Notes under the pieces: generated by a model | The model's database searches: none | Told to the model about the DNA's origin: nothing | The model's input: the letters and a program-made list of their open reading frames with translations, nothing else | Made by a program: the position numbers and the translations under genes | In this document: positions 1 to 4,458 of the stretch, one piece after another | Layout of the letters: every line of letters begins with the position of its first letter | Numbering within the stretch: the stretch's first letter is position 1 | DNA from: Bacteroidales bacterium UBA4814 | GTDB lineage: Bacteria > Bacteroidota > Bacteroidia > Bacteroidales > UBA7960 | NCBI GenBank assembly: GCA_002402465.1 | Contig: DHFW01000039.1 | Coordinates: forward strand, 12,941 to 18,882 | DNA: 5,942 nt | Direction of reading: 5' to 3'

Positions 1-10
1 ACAATATTTC

Positions 11-23
11 GCCCCGAAGGGGC
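11..23 (+). repeat. GAA-loop hairpin upstream of the transposase
   Basis: Perfect 5-bp stem (gcccc / ggggc) closing a GAA loop, followed by an A-rich tail. The 15 bases at 20-34 (gggcaaattaaaaac) recur exactly at 829-843 behind another GAA-loop hairpin. It lies 18 bases before the transposase ATG, so it is a candidate left-end recognition hairpin or a member of a transposase-associated palindrome family. The link to the transposase is inferred from position only. Confidence 0.6.
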
Positions 24-41
24 AAATTAAAAACCACTCTT

Positions 42-497
42 ATGGCACAATCCCTATCCAAAATCTACATCCACTTGGTTTTCCACATTAAAAAAAACTC
101 CCCCGCAATCCGTGAAGAACACAAAAACGACCTTTACGCTTACATGGGTTCTGTTATCAAATCCAATGACTCAATTCCAATCATTATCAATGGCACAGCT
201 GACCACGTCCACATTCTATGCGTAATGTCGAAAAACATTTCTCTGGCAAAACTAACAGAAGAAATCAAGCGCCACAGCAGCCGCTGGATAAAAACATTAG
301 ACCCGCATTACACAAAGTTTGCCTGGCAAGGCGGTTATGCTGGCTTCTCCGTTAGTCAATCCATACACGACAAAACCAAACAATACATTGCAAACCAGGA
401 AGAACACCATAAAAAATTTACTTTTAAAGAGGAATTGATCAGCTTCTTGAAGGAGTATGGTGTTGAATACAATGAAGCGTATTTGTTTGAGGATTAA
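42..497 (+). CDS. tnpA: IS200-like (Y1, HUH) transposase
   Basis: The 151-residue product has the size of IS200/IS605 TnpA (Y1_Tnp family), which cuts and rejoins single-stranded DNA at hairpin-marked ends through a 5'-phosphotyrosine. Visible signatures are an N-terminal KIYIHLVFH strand, the HUH metal-binding motif as DHVHIL (His55, His57), and a late helix with the candidate nucleophile Tyr115 followed by Gln119 and two His residues (YIANQEEHH). ATG 42 is the natural start, since the family usually begins this way. No tnpB or IS605-type partner is present. Small GC-rich hairpins lie on both sides, and a field of similar hairpins extends to about position 870. This resembles REP-associated transposases (RAYTs), which act on dispersed palindromes, although 151 residues also fits a plain IS200. 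The frame is intact and looks functional. The family call is firm; the RAYT-like role is inference. Confidence 0.93.
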   Translation: MAQSLSKIYIHLVFHIKKNSPAIREEHKNDLYAYMGSVIKSNDSIPIIINGTADHVHILCVMSKNISLAKLTEEIKRHSSRWIKTLDPHYTKFAWQGGYAGFSVSQSIHDKTKQYIANQEEHHKKFTFKEELISFLKEYGVEYNEAYLFED

Positions 498-500
498 CCT

Positions 501-513
501 GCCCCTTCAGGGC
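501..513 (+). repeat. hairpin just after the transposase gene
   Basis: gccc / gggc stem around a CTTCA loop, beginning 3 bases after the transposase stop. Read on the minus strand the loop contains TGAAG, so it is roughly the inverted counterpart of the GAA-loop hairpin at 11-23. The pair could mark the two ends of a unit of about 0.5 kb. Confidence 0.5.
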
Positions 514-538
514 GTCTCACACCACTGCCATTCAAAAA

Positions 539-558
539 CCCGGGGCGCTGCCACCGGG
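539..558 (+). repeat. GC-rich hairpin with AATTA tail
   Basis: A 5-bp stem cccgg / ccggg with a 10-base loop, followed by ctcaattaaacc. It is the first member of the hairpin field downstream of the transposase. The stretch 535-900 contains no gene and consists almost entirely of such hairpins separated by A/C-rich spacers. Confidence 0.45.
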
Positions 559-566
559 CTCAATTA

Positions 567-586
567 AACCGGGCCTTCAGCCCGAA
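567..586 (+). repeat. TTCA-loop hairpin repeat, copy 1
   Basis: Twenty bases (aaccgggccttcagcccgaa) that recur exactly at 854-873. They form a cgggc / gcccg stem (570-584) with a CTTCA loop. On the minus strand this reads as a GC stem with a TGAAG loop and a gtttaatt tail, the same architecture as the GAA-loop hairpins in the opposite orientation. Confidence 0.75.
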
Positions 587-644
587 TCCACCAACACAAA
601 GGAGCAACCAATTCGACCCCATGAAAAAAAACCATGCATTTATT

Positions 645-708
645 CCGGCCTGAAAGCCTGCCAGCCGGCAGGGCCAACTAATTTAAGCCCAATGGCAACG
701 CCTTGGGC
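645..708 (+). repeat. Composite palindromic repeat, copy 1, with nested palindrome
   Basis: The composite starts ccggcctgaaag, then holds a 16-bp near-palindrome at 657-672 (cctgcc / ggcagg arms), then gccaa and a spacer, then a second hairpin at 687-708 (gcccaa / ttgggc outer stem and ggc / gcc inner stem around AAC). The copy at 748-795 has the same order and spacing but lacks the 16 bp, leaving an uninterrupted ggcct-GAA-aggcc hairpin. The 16-bp palindrome therefore appears to have been inserted inside a pre-existing hairpin. Confidence 0.75.
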
Positions 709-747
709 GAAAACGAACGATATTAAACTTGCACATCGAGACCAACT

Positions 748-795
748 CCGGCCTGAAAGGCCAAATTACTTCAACCCAATGGCAACGCCTTGGGT
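748..795 (+). repeat. Composite palindromic repeat, copy 2, uninterrupted
   Basis: A perfect ggcct / aggcc stem with GAA loop (750-762) is followed by an 11-base spacer and the second hairpin (774-795). The outer pair of the second hairpin is A-T here but G-C in copy 1 (687 and 708), a compensatory change that keeps the stem. The spacer between the two hairpins has the same length in both copies. Confidence 0.75.
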
Positions 796-819
796 AAACA
801 ACCACGATTTCATTCAAGC

Positions 820-843
820 GCCCTGAAAGGGCAAATTAAAAAC
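820..843 (+). repeat. GAA-loop hairpin with AAATTAAAAAC tail
   Basis: Perfect gccct / agggc stem closing GAA (820-832), followed by a tail identical to that behind the hairpin at 11-23. It is the third GAA-loop member with a different stem sequence but preserved pairing. Confidence 0.65.
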
Positions 844-853
844 GGCTGAATTC

Positions 854-873
854 AACCGGGCCTTCAGCCCGAA
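854..873 (+). repeat. TTCA-loop hairpin repeat, copy 2
   Basis: Exact 20-base copy of 567-586, lying 287 bases downstream in the same orientation. The stem is at 857-871. Confidence 0.75.
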
Positions 874-904
874 AATTCAAAAGCAAACAGCATTACACAC
901 ATCT

Positions 905-953
905 CTTCGTCCTGCGAAGCGGGACCGCCCGTGATTAGCCCCGGGTCGCCCGG
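905..953 (+). repeat. Double-hairpin repeat, copy 1
   Basis: Contains cttcg-tcctg-cgaag (905-919) and ccggg-tcg-cccgg (941-953) hairpins. Bases 905-951 match the reverse complement of 3046-3092 at 40 of 47 positions without gaps, so this is a dispersed repeat present in both orientations. The trailing caatttgag resembles the AATTA tails of the hairpins upstream. Confidence 0.75.
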
Positions 954-995
954 CAATTTGAGAAAAAGTGACTTTAGGGACTTAAGAGGGGGAGA

Positions 996-1080
996 GAAGA
1001 AGCGAGGACGCGAAAATTAGAAGGTTTGAGGATTGTTTTTTCTGATGACTGTCGACTGATGACTGATGACTGACGCTGAT
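996..1080 (+). repeat. Short-period tandem repeats upstream of the ATPase gene
   Basis: Two 8-base units of the GAGGAWGC type lie at 996-1011, related to those at 3167-3190 (inverted) and 5625-5664. About three 7-base gactgat units follow at 1054-1074 in a wider ctgatgact-rich stretch. No gene is supported between 498 and 1131: the minus-strand reading frame at 1017-1238 lies over repeats and the ATPase gene and has no recognisable protein features. Confidence 0.55.
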
Positions 1081-1107
1081 TGATTTAGGAAAAAGAAAAT
1101 AATTATG

Positions 1108-1115
1108 TAAATTTG
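1108..1115 (+). promoter_or_regulatory. Possible Bacteroidota -7 promoter element
   Basis: taaatttg matches the TAnnTTTG -7 consensus of Bacteroidota. A TTG that might act as the -33 element sits at 1080-1082, but its 25-base spacing is longer than the usual 19-23. The site would give a short leader before the ATPase start at 1132 or 1141. A single-motif match is weak evidence. Confidence 0.35.
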
Positions 1116-1131
1116 CAACTCAAGTGCAATA

Positions 1132-2292
1132 TTGCATAAAGTGATTGTTCCAAGAAAAATATTACCCCATCTGCAAAAGATGTTGCAGCAGTTTCCGGTG
1201 GTTTCACTTACCGGGCCGCGGCAATCGGGGAAGACCACGCTGCTGACCAGCGCTTTTCCGGGCTACAAATATTTCAACCTGGAACGGCCCGACCACCGCC
1301 AGCTCATCATGGAAGACCCGGTGGGCTTCCTGAAAAACACCGGCCCGCAGGTCATTTTCGACGAGGCTCAAAACCTGCCTGAATTGTTTAGTTATATCCA
1401 GGTAATGGCCGATGAACGCCATATCCCGGGACAATATATCCTTTCTGGCTCACAAAGCTTCTTAATGAACAAGCAAATCTCGCAATCGCTGGCAGGCAGG
1501 GTTTATGTGGCCCATCTACTGCCGTTCAGCATGCAGGAAATAAAAAGGCCTGCTGACTTGTTCCAGACTATATTTGATGGTTTTTACCCACGCCTGCACC
1601 AGGCAGGCATTCATGCCACCGATTTTTTTCCATCCTACCTTCAAACCTATATCGAAAGAGATATCCGCTCTCTGAAAGCCATTGAAGACCAGAATGCCTT
1701 TTCGCGATTTCTGGGGCTGTGCGCCGGTCGCACGGGCCAGGTGCTCAACCTGAGCTCTCTGGCCAGTGATACCGGAATAGCGGTCAACACGGCAAAGTCA
1801 TGGCTTTCACTGCTTGAAGCCAGCTATGTGGTTTTTTTGTTGCAACCCTGGCACAAAAACTTCAGCAAAAGGATTATTAAATCGCCAAAACTGTATTTTT
1901 ACGATACCGGCCTGGCCTGCTCCCTGCTTCGCATCACCAGCCACCAAATGATCGCCACCCACTACTTATTTGGAGCCCTTTTCGAAAACCTGGTCATCAG
2001 CGAGATAATGAAACAGTTTCACCATGCCGGCATACGCCCCCCGGTGTATTTCTGGCGCGAGAGTAACGGTATTGAGATAGATTGTATCATCGAAAAAGAA
2101 AACGGGCAGGTAACGGCCATCGAAATCAAAGCCGGACAAACCTTCAACAAGGACTTCCTGCAGAACCTGAAAAAGTTCCCTGACCAGCAAGCGCAAAAAA
2201 AACTCATTTACGCCGGCGAGCATTCGCAGCAACTGGCAGGCATTTCCATCGAAAACTGGAAAGCGTTGAATTTCGTAACTTGGAATAAATAA
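1132..2292 (+). CDS. AAA+ ATPase with DUF4143 C-terminal domain
   Basis: The 386-residue protein matches the AAA_14 plus DUF4143 family, which is very common in Bacteroidota and archaea and whose physiological role is poorly defined. Numbered from TTG 1132, Walker A is GPRQSGKT (28-35), Walker B is VIFDE (74-78), and the sensor-like motif ILSGSQ follows (103-108). The DUF4143 half begins around the SYLQTYIERDIR segment. Its C-terminus carries a PD-(D/E)XK-like signature: Glu in FENLV, Asp317 in IEIDC, and Glu331-x-Lys333 in IEIKAG. That suggests a nuclease-derived fold, though activity is unproven. No ATG lies near the N-terminus. The open frame starts at 1111, so TTG 1132 or GTG 1141 is the start; GTG would give MIVPRKI, also typical of the family. 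No toxin, antitoxin or transport partner is adjacent. Length is normal and the frame is intact. Confidence 0.9.
   Translation: MHKVIVPRKILPHLQKMLQQFPVVSLTGPRQSGKTTLLTSAFPGYKYFNLERPDHRQLIMEDPVGFLKNTGPQVIFDEAQNLPELFSYIQVMADERHIPGQYILSGSQSFLMNKQISQSLAGRVYVAHLLPFSMQEIKRPADLFQTIFDGFYPRLHQAGIHATDFFPSYLQTYIERDIRSLKAIEDQNAFSRFLGLCAGRTGQVLNLSSLASDTGIAVNTAKSWLSLLEASYVVFLLQPWHKNFSKRIIKSPKLYFYDTGLACSLLRITSHQMIATHYLFGALFENLVISEIMKQFHHAGIRPPVYFWRESNGIEIDCIIEKENGQVTAIEIKAGQTFNKDFLQNLKKFPDQQAQKKLIYAGEHSQQLAGISIENWKALNFVTWNK
1592..1608 (+). repeat. Palindrome inside the ATPase gene
   Basis: gcctgc / gcaggc arms around accag resemble the cctgcc...ggcagg palindromes at 657-672, 2379-2406 and 3935-3950. It encodes RLHQAG in a loop before the YIERD motif. 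From memory of family sequences the loop length appears normal, so this could be substitution or chance rather than insertion. Confidence 0.3.
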
Positions 2293-2319
2293 TATTCATC
2301 AACAGATTAAACAAATTAT

Positions 2320-2345
2320 CACAGATTATTAAAAAATAATTTGTG
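2320..2345 (+). terminator. AT-rich inverted repeat after the ATPase gene
   Basis: An 11-bp stem (cacagattatt / aataatttgtg, with one G-T wobble) and an AAAA loop start 28 bases after the ATPase stop. The position suits transcription termination, but no T-run follows and the sequence resembles dispersed AATCTGTG-type repeats. It may be only a repeat. Confidence 0.35.
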
Positions 2346-2364
2346 GAAATTCTCGTAACCGAAT

Positions 2365-2416
2365 CCCGCGCTAGCGGGTGAGCCTGCCTGCCGGCAGGCA
2401 GGCTCAGCGAAGCTAA
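2365..2416 (+). repeat. Hairpin with CAGCGAAGCTAA tail, split by a 28-bp perfect palindrome
   Basis: A cccgc-gcta-gcggg hairpin (2365-2378) and the tail tcagcgaagctaa (2404-2416) are separated by 25 bases. These belong to a perfect palindrome at 2379-2406 whose arms are tgagcctgcctgcc and its complement. The same hairpin-plus-tail design, with a different stem and no intervening palindrome, occurs at 3865-3892 and 4013-4040. The palindrome therefore seems to be a secondary insertion. Confidence 0.75.
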
Positions 2417-2450
2417 TCTGAGAAAATCTGTGTTCCAAAAATATTTCTCG

Positions 2451-2500
2451 CAGAGAACGTCCCTCGACTCCGCTCAGGACAGGCAAAGAAAAACGCCAAG
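2451..2500 (+). repeat. Repeat remnants with gtcc...ggac stem
   Basis: cagagaacg (2451-2459) and caaagaaaaacgccaag (2484-2500) look like two halves of one phrase parted by a segment bounded by gtcc (2459-2462) and ggac (2477-2480). The segment contains ctcgactccgctcagga, which I associate with Bacteroidota intergenic repeats. The rest of 2293-2576 shows no gene. Confidence 0.35.
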
Positions 2501-2522
2501 CCCGCGACGAAGTTAATTTTTC

Positions 2523-2570
2523 AAATCTACAAATCCGCTAATTTAAAAATCTGCAAATCTGCAAATCTGC
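2523..2570 (+). repeat. 8-bp tandem repeat AAATCTGC
   Basis: Six 8-base units in register: aaatctac, aaatccgc, taatttaa, then three exact aaatctgc. The array ends 6 bases before the TTG start of the next gene and may have replaced its original upstream sequence. Confidence 0.8.
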
Positions 2571-2576
2571 CTTCCC

Positions 2577-3002
2577 TTGTCATCCCACTTCCGCAACTTC
2601 CTGAACCTTACCTGTGCTGAAAAGCAGCTTTTCTTCGAGGCGCTGTGGTGGCAATATTATACCCGCCTTTTGCTGGTCTTTATTCCCTTCCGAAGAATAA
2701 TAAAGCTTTACCCAAGCCCTAAACTCTATGCACCATGCTCCATGCCCCATGCCCTATGCCTTGACCGCATAAAAGCCGCCACCGCACAGGCCAACCTTCT
2801 GGCATTTTGGAAAAACCGCTGCCTGGTGCAATCTTTGGCCGCACGTCGCATGCTCAGCCGCCGGGGCATACCCAGCACCTTGCACTTTGGCATGGTACAA
2901 AACCCCGAAGGCCAGCCCACAGCCCACGCCTGGCTAACCGTTGCCGATTTTGAAGTGGTAAACAAAGGCGAAGTGCAAGTGGAGCTGCATACTGCTCGCT
3001 GA
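2577..3002 (+). CDS. Lasso peptide B2-like transglutaminase-fold protein
   Basis: The 141-residue product resembles lasso-peptide B2 proteins (Transglut_core3), cysteine proteases that remove the leader from a precursor peptide; relatives also occur in Bacteroidota polysaccharide loci with unclear roles. The N-terminal part (LTCAEKQLFFEALWW, then FIPFRRII) matches the helical N-terminus of the family. The catalytic part has Cys82 in RCLVQSLA, then LSRRGIPSTLHFGM, then His117 in AHAWL; Asp124 is a possible third residue. Residues 46-62 are encoded by a tandem repeat (2726-2760) plus flanks and look like an in-frame insertion between the two conserved parts. There is no ATG upstream in frame: the frame opens at 2547 within the AAATCTGC array, so TTG 2577 is the likely start. 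No precursor, PqqD-like B1 or cyclase gene is visible. The phosphoglycosyl transferase gene follows 208 bases later. The product may be degraded in function, although the frame is intact. Confidence 0.78.
   Translation: MSSHFRNFLNLTCAEKQLFFEALWWQYYTRLLLVFIPFRRIIKLYPSPKLYAPCSMPHALCLDRIKAATAQANLLAFWKNRCLVQSLAARRMLSRRGIPSTLHFGMVQNPEGQPTAHAWLTVADFEVVNKGEVQVELHTAR
2726..2760 (+). repeat. 7-bp tandem repeat CCATGCC inside the B2-like gene
   Basis: Five contiguous 7-base units: ctatgca, ccatgct, ccatgcc, ccatgcc, ctatgcc. They are translated as part of the low-complexity Pro/Cys/Met/His stretch (about residues 50-62) that separates the conserved N-terminal helices from the Cys82 region. Confidence 0.8.
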
Positions 3003-3045
3003 CCTGCATCGCGTTCCCGCCAGCGCCCCGGATGCTTCAAAAACA

Positions 3046-3092
3046 GGGCGACCCGGGGCTACCCTCAGCCGGTCCCGCTCCGCAGAACGAAG
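3046..3092 (-). repeat. Double-hairpin repeat, copy 2 (inverted)
   Basis: On the minus strand it aligns with 905-951 at 40 of 47 positions without gaps. The first hairpin keeps its pairing through a wobble (cttcg / cggag). It begins 43 bases after the B2-like stop codon. The rest of the gap up to 3166 is T/G-rich with no gene. Confidence 0.75.
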
Positions 3093-3166
3093 TGATGATT
3101 GCAGTACTATTGGTTTTTCGCGGTTAGCTGTTGGCTTTGGGTTGTTGCTAATTTTTTTCTGATTTC

Positions 3167-3190
3167 GCATCCTCGCTTCCTCACATCCTC
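3167..3190 (-). repeat. 8-bp tandem repeat GAGGAWGC (inverted)
   Basis: Three contiguous units read on the plus strand as gcatcctc, gcttcctc, acatcctc. This is the complement of the family at 996-1011 and 5625-5664. It ends 20 bases before the phosphoglycosyl transferase ATG. Confidence 0.65.
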
Positions 3191-3210
3191 GACCTTTTCT
3201 CCCTGCTGAC

Positions 3211-3798
3211 ATGAAACGCACCTTCGACTTCCTCCTCTCCCTGACAAGCCTGCTTTTGCTGCTGCCGGTATTTCTGGTGGTGGCCGTGCTCATCAAACTC
3301 AGTATGCCCGGGCCGGTGTTTTTCCGGCAGCTGCGTATTGGGTGTTATGGCAAGCCTTTTCGTATTGTGAAGTTCCGCTCCATGGTGGTGAACCGCGAGG
3401 CCATCAGCATCACCCTGGAGCACGACCGCCGCATCACCCCCCTGGGCCGCTTTCTGCGCCGCAGCAAAATTGATGAGCTGCCCCAGCTCTGGAACATCCT
3501 GCTGGGTGACATGAGCTTTGTGGGTCCGCGGCCCGATGTGCCTGGCTATGCCGACCAGTTGCAGGACCACGACCGCATCCTACTCAGCGCACGCCCGGGA
3601 CTCACCGGCCCCGACTCCCTCGCCTACCCCGACGAAGAAAGCCTGCTGGCCGCACAACCCAATCCCGAAGAGTATTACGACCAGGTGCTCTATCCCGACA
3701 AGGTGCGCATAAACAGGGAGTACCTGCAGCGAAGAAGCTTCTGGAGCGATTTGGGGATTATCTTGAAAACGTTTTTGTGGGTTTTATTTAAGAAATAA
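3211..3798 (+). CDS. Monotopic phosphoglycosyl transferase (sugar transferase)
   Basis: The 195-residue protein is a full-length small member of the bacterial sugar transferase family (PglC / WcaJ C-terminal type). These enzymes move a sugar phosphate from a UDP-sugar to undecaprenyl phosphate at the inner face of the membrane, the first step of O-antigen, capsule or glycoprotein glycan assembly. A hydrophobic segment at 7-30 with Pro19 fits the re-entrant membrane helix. Then come PGPVFFRQLRIG (33-44), FRIVKFRSM (50-58), the catalytic Asp88-Glu89 pair in KIDELPQLWN, MSFVGPRP (101-108) and the C-terminal RPGLTG. ATG 3211 places the MKRTFD start exactly where the family begins. The specific sugar cannot be told from sequence. 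It lies between the B2-like gene and a FemAB-like gene on the same strand, which suggests a polysaccharide locus, but the gap to the FemAB-like gene is filled by mobile sequences. Confidence 0.95.
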   Translation: MKRTFDFLLSLTSLLLLLPVFLVVAVLIKLSMPGPVFFRQLRIGCYGKPFRIVKFRSMVVNREAISITLEHDRRITPLGRFLRRSKIDELPQLWNILLGDMSFVGPRPDVPGYADQLQDHDRILLSARPGLTGPDSLAYPDEESLLAAQPNPEEYYDQVLYPDKVRINREYLQRRSFWSDLGIILKTFLWVLFKK

Positions 3799-3833
3799 AT
3801 TGGAAAAAGCAGAAATTAAAAAGTAAGGATACT

Positions 3834-3909
3834 AAAGCCGCGTAGCACGAACTCACCCTTTGAATCTCTACTTCAGGGATCAGCGAAGCTAACGGGGCCG
3901 GGGGGAGGT
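3834..3909 (+). repeat. Solo left end of the DUF559 element
   Basis: Bases 3846-3909 match the left end of the intact element (3994-4057) at 58 of 64 positions without gaps, including the embedded hairpin (3865-3879) and CAGCGAAGCTAA tail. Upstream, aaagccgcgtagcacgaact (from 3834) is instead shared with the deleted copy at 5666. No nuclease sequence follows the inner GGGGGGAGGT, so only the end remains. Confidence 0.8.
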
Positions 3910-3934
3910 CAATTTGATTTAAGAACAAGCCCCG

Positions 3935-3950
3935 CCTGCCAGCTGGCAGG
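3935..3950 (+). repeat. 16-bp perfect palindrome
   Basis: cctgccagctggcagg is self-complementary and differs by one base from the palindrome nested at 657-672. It lies between the solo end and the intact DUF559 element. Confidence 0.7.
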
Positions 3951-3988
3951 GATAAACGATCTGCGATTTTTGAATTGAAGAAAAATGG

Positions 3989-4057
3989 CTGAGCACGAAC
4001 TCCCCCTTTGAATCCCTACTTCAGGGATCAGCAAAGCTAACGGGGTTGAGGGGAGGT
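3989..4057 (+). repeat. Left terminal inverted repeat of the intact cassette
   Basis: The outer 22 bases and inner 16 bases pair with the right end. Between them lies a tccct-acttc-aggga hairpin (4013-4027) with the tail cagcaaagctaa (4029-4040). This insert is shared with the solo end (3834-3909) but absent from the right end and from the deleted copy's left end, so it probably entered this left-end lineage before it duplicated. Confidence 0.8.
4050..4057 (+). promoter_or_regulatory. Shine-Dalgarno-like site formed by the inner repeat edge
   Basis: The inner edge of the left repeat reads ggggaggt and lies 9 bases before ATG 4067. In the deleted copy ggggggaggt (5704-5713) lies 3 bases before ATG 5717. 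The element end thus seems to double as the ribosome binding site. Bacteroidota genes usually lack a strong Shine-Dalgarno sequence, so the role is inferred. Confidence 0.45.
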
Positions 4058-4066
4058 AATAACATC

Positions 4067-4453
4067 ATGAAATACAAACCAATTCCATACAACCCAAAAC
4101 TCAAAGAATTTGCAAGATATTTGCGAAAAAACAGCACCCTTGCAGAAATCCTTCTGTGGAATAAAATTAAAGGAGAAGCCCTGGGGGTCGCATTTAAAAG
4201 ACAGGTACCAATCGATGATTATATTGTTGATTTTTTCTGCCACGAATTAATGTTGATCATTGAAGTAGATGGATACAGTCACGATTTCAAATACGAATAC
4301 GACACGCAAAGACAGAACAAACTGGAAGACCTGGGTTTTAAGATTCTTCGTTTTGGCGATCAAATGGTAAAAAACGACATATCCAATGTTTTAAGAACCT
4401 TGGGGATTACAATTGAAAAACTTCGAGCAGGAAAAGGGCATTCAGAATTTTAG
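4067..4453 (+). CDS. DUF559 endonuclease-like protein
   Basis: Starting at ATG 4067, the 128-residue product is a full-length DUF559 protein of the PD-(D/E)XK / Vsr-like endonuclease superfamily. Key positions are RQVPIDDYIVDF with Asp55, then IIEVDG with Glu66 and Asp68, then His72 in GYSHD, the family's putative metal-binding and catalytic set. KILRFGD follows (92-98). The N-terminal LRKNSTLAEILLW is also typical. A longer start at TTG 4046 would translate the repeat end as MRGGNNI and is less likely; the related copy at 5717 supports the ATG. The gene fills the space between inverted repeats, and its stop is 5 bases before the right repeat. The 5'-region is 90% identical (153 of 170 bases) to the copy at 5717, with mostly silent changes after the first few codons, which suggests past selection on the protein. 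Cellular function is unknown; nicking for element spread is one hypothesis. Confidence 0.9.
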   Translation: MKYKPIPYNPKLKEFARYLRKNSTLAEILLWNKIKGEALGVAFKRQVPIDDYIVDFFCHELMLIIEVDGYSHDFKYEYDTQRQNKLEDLGFKILRFGDQMVKNDISNVLRTLGITIEKLRAGKGHSEF

Positions 4454-4458
4454 GGAAA

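Noticed and set aside
535..900. CRISPR array
   Set aside because: The repeats are short hairpins of differing sequence and both orientations, with irregular spacing and no constant direct repeat.
1017..1238. Minus-strand open frame
   Set aside because: It overlaps the ATPase start and intergenic tandem repeats and shows no recognisable motif. The other minus-strand frames over the genes are likewise shadows.
4046..4066. Longer DUF559 start at TTG 4046
   Set aside because: It would translate the repeat end as seven residues not expected in the family. ATG 4067 corresponds to the start of the second copy.
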